DNA of 64,000 nucleotides, from NCBI RefSeq assembly GCF_022682495.2, contig NW_026527267.1, forward strand, positions 43,110-107,109, given 5' to 3'. The translations under genes were made by a program, and so were the position numbers. The DNA comes from Desmodus rotundus. Taxonomy: Eukaryota > Chordata > Mammalia > Chiroptera > Phyllostomidae. This document shows, piece by piece, positions 62,988 through 64,000 of the stretch. The notes under the pieces were generated by a model. That model searched no databases and was not told the DNA's origin. It saw only the letters and a list, made by a program, of their open reading frames with translations. The number at the start of each line of letters is the position of its first letter. Position 1 is the first letter of the stretch.

Positions 62988-64000
62988 CGACCCCCTTACG
63001 GATGGAGGAACAGGGGGATCTTCGCAGTGGGGCGGTCGGGACGGAGGGGTCTGCGCGTCTCCAGCCACTTAGCCCAGTGACCCGCAGCCCGGCCCCAGAG
63101 TTCCAAGCTCCATGGAGGCAGGGGGCCTCTTATCACGGGAAGCAGGTGTCTCGCGGGGCTCCAGGGACGGCGTGGGCACTCTCTAGGCGAGAGAGGGTGC
63201 CCGTGCCCCGAGAGAGCCCCGGCGAGAGCCCGAGGCCTGGCCGCAGAGGCTGCCGTTGCCTCCCCCGGGCTCCTACCATGGGGCCTGGCCCTGCTCTCCC
63301 GAGGCCCTGGTTCGCCGCAGGTGAATGCCTCTTGCGGACGCCAAGGACAGGAGGCCGCCGATTCCCTCACAGAGGTGGGGGTTCGAGCTCTGGGGGACTG
63401 AGGTCGCAGCGGTCTCACTCCATTTTGGGGTGCTTCTGCACAGACTGGAGGGTTGAAGCGGCTGGGCCCAAGTCTGCCGCCTTGTGGCAGGGTGGGGGCG
63501 TTGCAGGCGAAGCAAGGCTCTTAGCCTCCCAGGCGGGGCACAGGCCAGACTCCCCACCGGAGAACAGGTCCGTGGACGAGGGTCCCGCCCGCCCGCCCGC
63601 CCGCCGGGACCCGCTCCACCTGGCGCGGAACCGTGGCCGGCCCCTCTTCCCGGCCCCAGGTCCCTAGTTCTTCCCTGGCACTCTGCCTCTGCGGGGGTGG
63701 GAGAGCTGCTGGGAAGTGTGGTCCACGGGAAAACGCACGGTCCTCTGGATGGCAGGGAGGGCTTCCGTTAACTCTGACACCAGCCCAGGGACCCTGTGAA
63801 CCTGGCCTGATATCTCAAGGGGGGGCGGGGGGGGCACGTTGCCCGGAGGGATGCTTGCGGGGGGGGGGGGGGGGGGGCCTGCTTGCGCCTGCGCGGCCCC
63901 GCCTCTTGGCCCGTAAACCACCCGGCCGCGGCTCGGACAAAAGCCATCTCCTGGGCGCCTCCCCCCTGTTCTTCCATCCGTAAAGGGGTCCCCCTTTACG
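62988..64000 (+). repeat. Dimer D33, A half only, ending in a TC-loop palindrome
   Basis: A complete A half of 1001 bp (62988-63988) with poly-G 19 and C at +570, without the +307 G of the three dimers before it. The B half does not begin normally: the loop at 63989-63990 is TC rather than GA and the window ends inside the right arm. Confidence 0.93.
63962..64000. repeat. Terminal A-end palindrome with reversed (TC) loop, cut by window end
   Basis: The left arm at 63962-63988 is identical to the usual A-to-B arm. The two bases that follow, 63989-63990, are TC, whereas all 32 preceding A-to-B junctions have GA. The right arm then starts normally and the window stops after its first ten bases. 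TC is the reverse complement of GA, so from the loop on the sequence reads as the opposite orientation of the array. This marks either an inversion point (tail-to-tail A halves beyond the window), a flipped loop only, or a fold-back assembly or read artefact. Confidence 0.9.

Larger units (their letters stand above)
1..64000 (+). repeat. GC-rich macrosatellite array of about 1.97-kb A+B dimers
   Basis: The whole window is one head-to-tail tandem array. Recurring landmarks (the two junction palindromes, a HpaI-type GTTAAC and an EcoRV-type GATATC found only in A halves, and a GAGCTC in both halves) return every 1959-1976 bp from start to end, with no foreign insertion, transposon or unique sequence. 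There are 33 A halves and 32 B halves. Outside length-variable tracts I found only about sixteen substitution sites across all copies, so the copies are well over 99% identical. No rRNA, tRNA, known coding gene or telomeric repeat is visible. I do not recognise the family. It is not D4Z4/DUX4-like because no homeobox frame exists. That it is a vertebrate macrosatellite is an inference from base composition and organisation. Confidence 0.97.

Noticed and set aside
1..64000. D4Z4/DUX4, rDNA spacer, CRISPR array, or telomeric/subtelomeric repeat
   Set aside because: There is no homeobox frame, no rRNA-like sequence, no short-repeat/unique-spacer pattern (units are near-identical throughout) and no TTAGGG-type repeat.
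63962..64000. Parvovirus-like terminal hairpin suggested by the flipped loop
   Set aside because: Apart from loop reversal there is no viral gene, no nick-site context and no secondary arm structure. A simple palindrome with a 2-base loop in a satellite array is explained better by inversion or fold-back.

Overview
The window is one uninterrupted GC-rich tandem array, a macrosatellite, with no recognisable gene in it. The repeat is a dimer of about 1.97 kb made of two related halves: A, about 0.98-1.00 kb, and B, 971 bp. All copies run in the same direction. I count 32 complete or nearly complete dimers (D1 lacks about 31 bp at its left edge) plus one final A half, so 65 half-units. Both array edges lie outside the window. 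The very high GC (roughly 70% by eye), dense CpG, near-identity between copies and absence of any prokaryote-like gene layout point to a eukaryotic, probably vertebrate, genome. I cannot name the species or match the repeat to a family I know.

Layout. I start each dimer at the CGAC loop of the B-to-A junction. Every half-unit junction is a 56-bp perfect palindrome. At A-to-B junctions the arms are 27 bp with a GA loop. At B-to-A junctions they are 26 bp with a CGAC loop. Inside the A half, in order, lie a GGGT site near +59, a (CCCG)5 tract, a ZNF143-like site, a G7-C-G8 GC-box-like run, a poly-G tract of 13-19 bases, an NRF1-like site and a YY1-like site just before the palindrome. The B half keeps the YY1-like site but lacks the poly-G tract and the NRF1-like site.

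Copies differ very little. All dimer lengths (1959-1976 bp) fit one formula: 1953 + poly-G length + a few discrete indels. The useful marker sites, as offsets from the dimer start, are: GGGT duplication at +59; T/G at +307; G/A at +348; G/T at +439; G/T at +477; A/C at +570; G/T at +705; G8 or G9 after the cytosine; poly-G length; and a G-to-C change at the end of poly-G. Each dimer entry gives its alleles, and offsets after +59 shift by 4 where GGGT is duplicated. The markers show block duplications, an alternating two-dimer pattern in D10-D16, and recombinant copies.

The most interesting spot is the right end. In all 32 internal A-to-B palindromes the loop is GA, but in the last one (63989-63990) it is TC, the reverse complement. 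The simplest reading is that the array reverses direction at this palindrome. The other main observation is that the two junction palindromes differ from each other at matched positions in both arms, so perfect pairing is kept in each.
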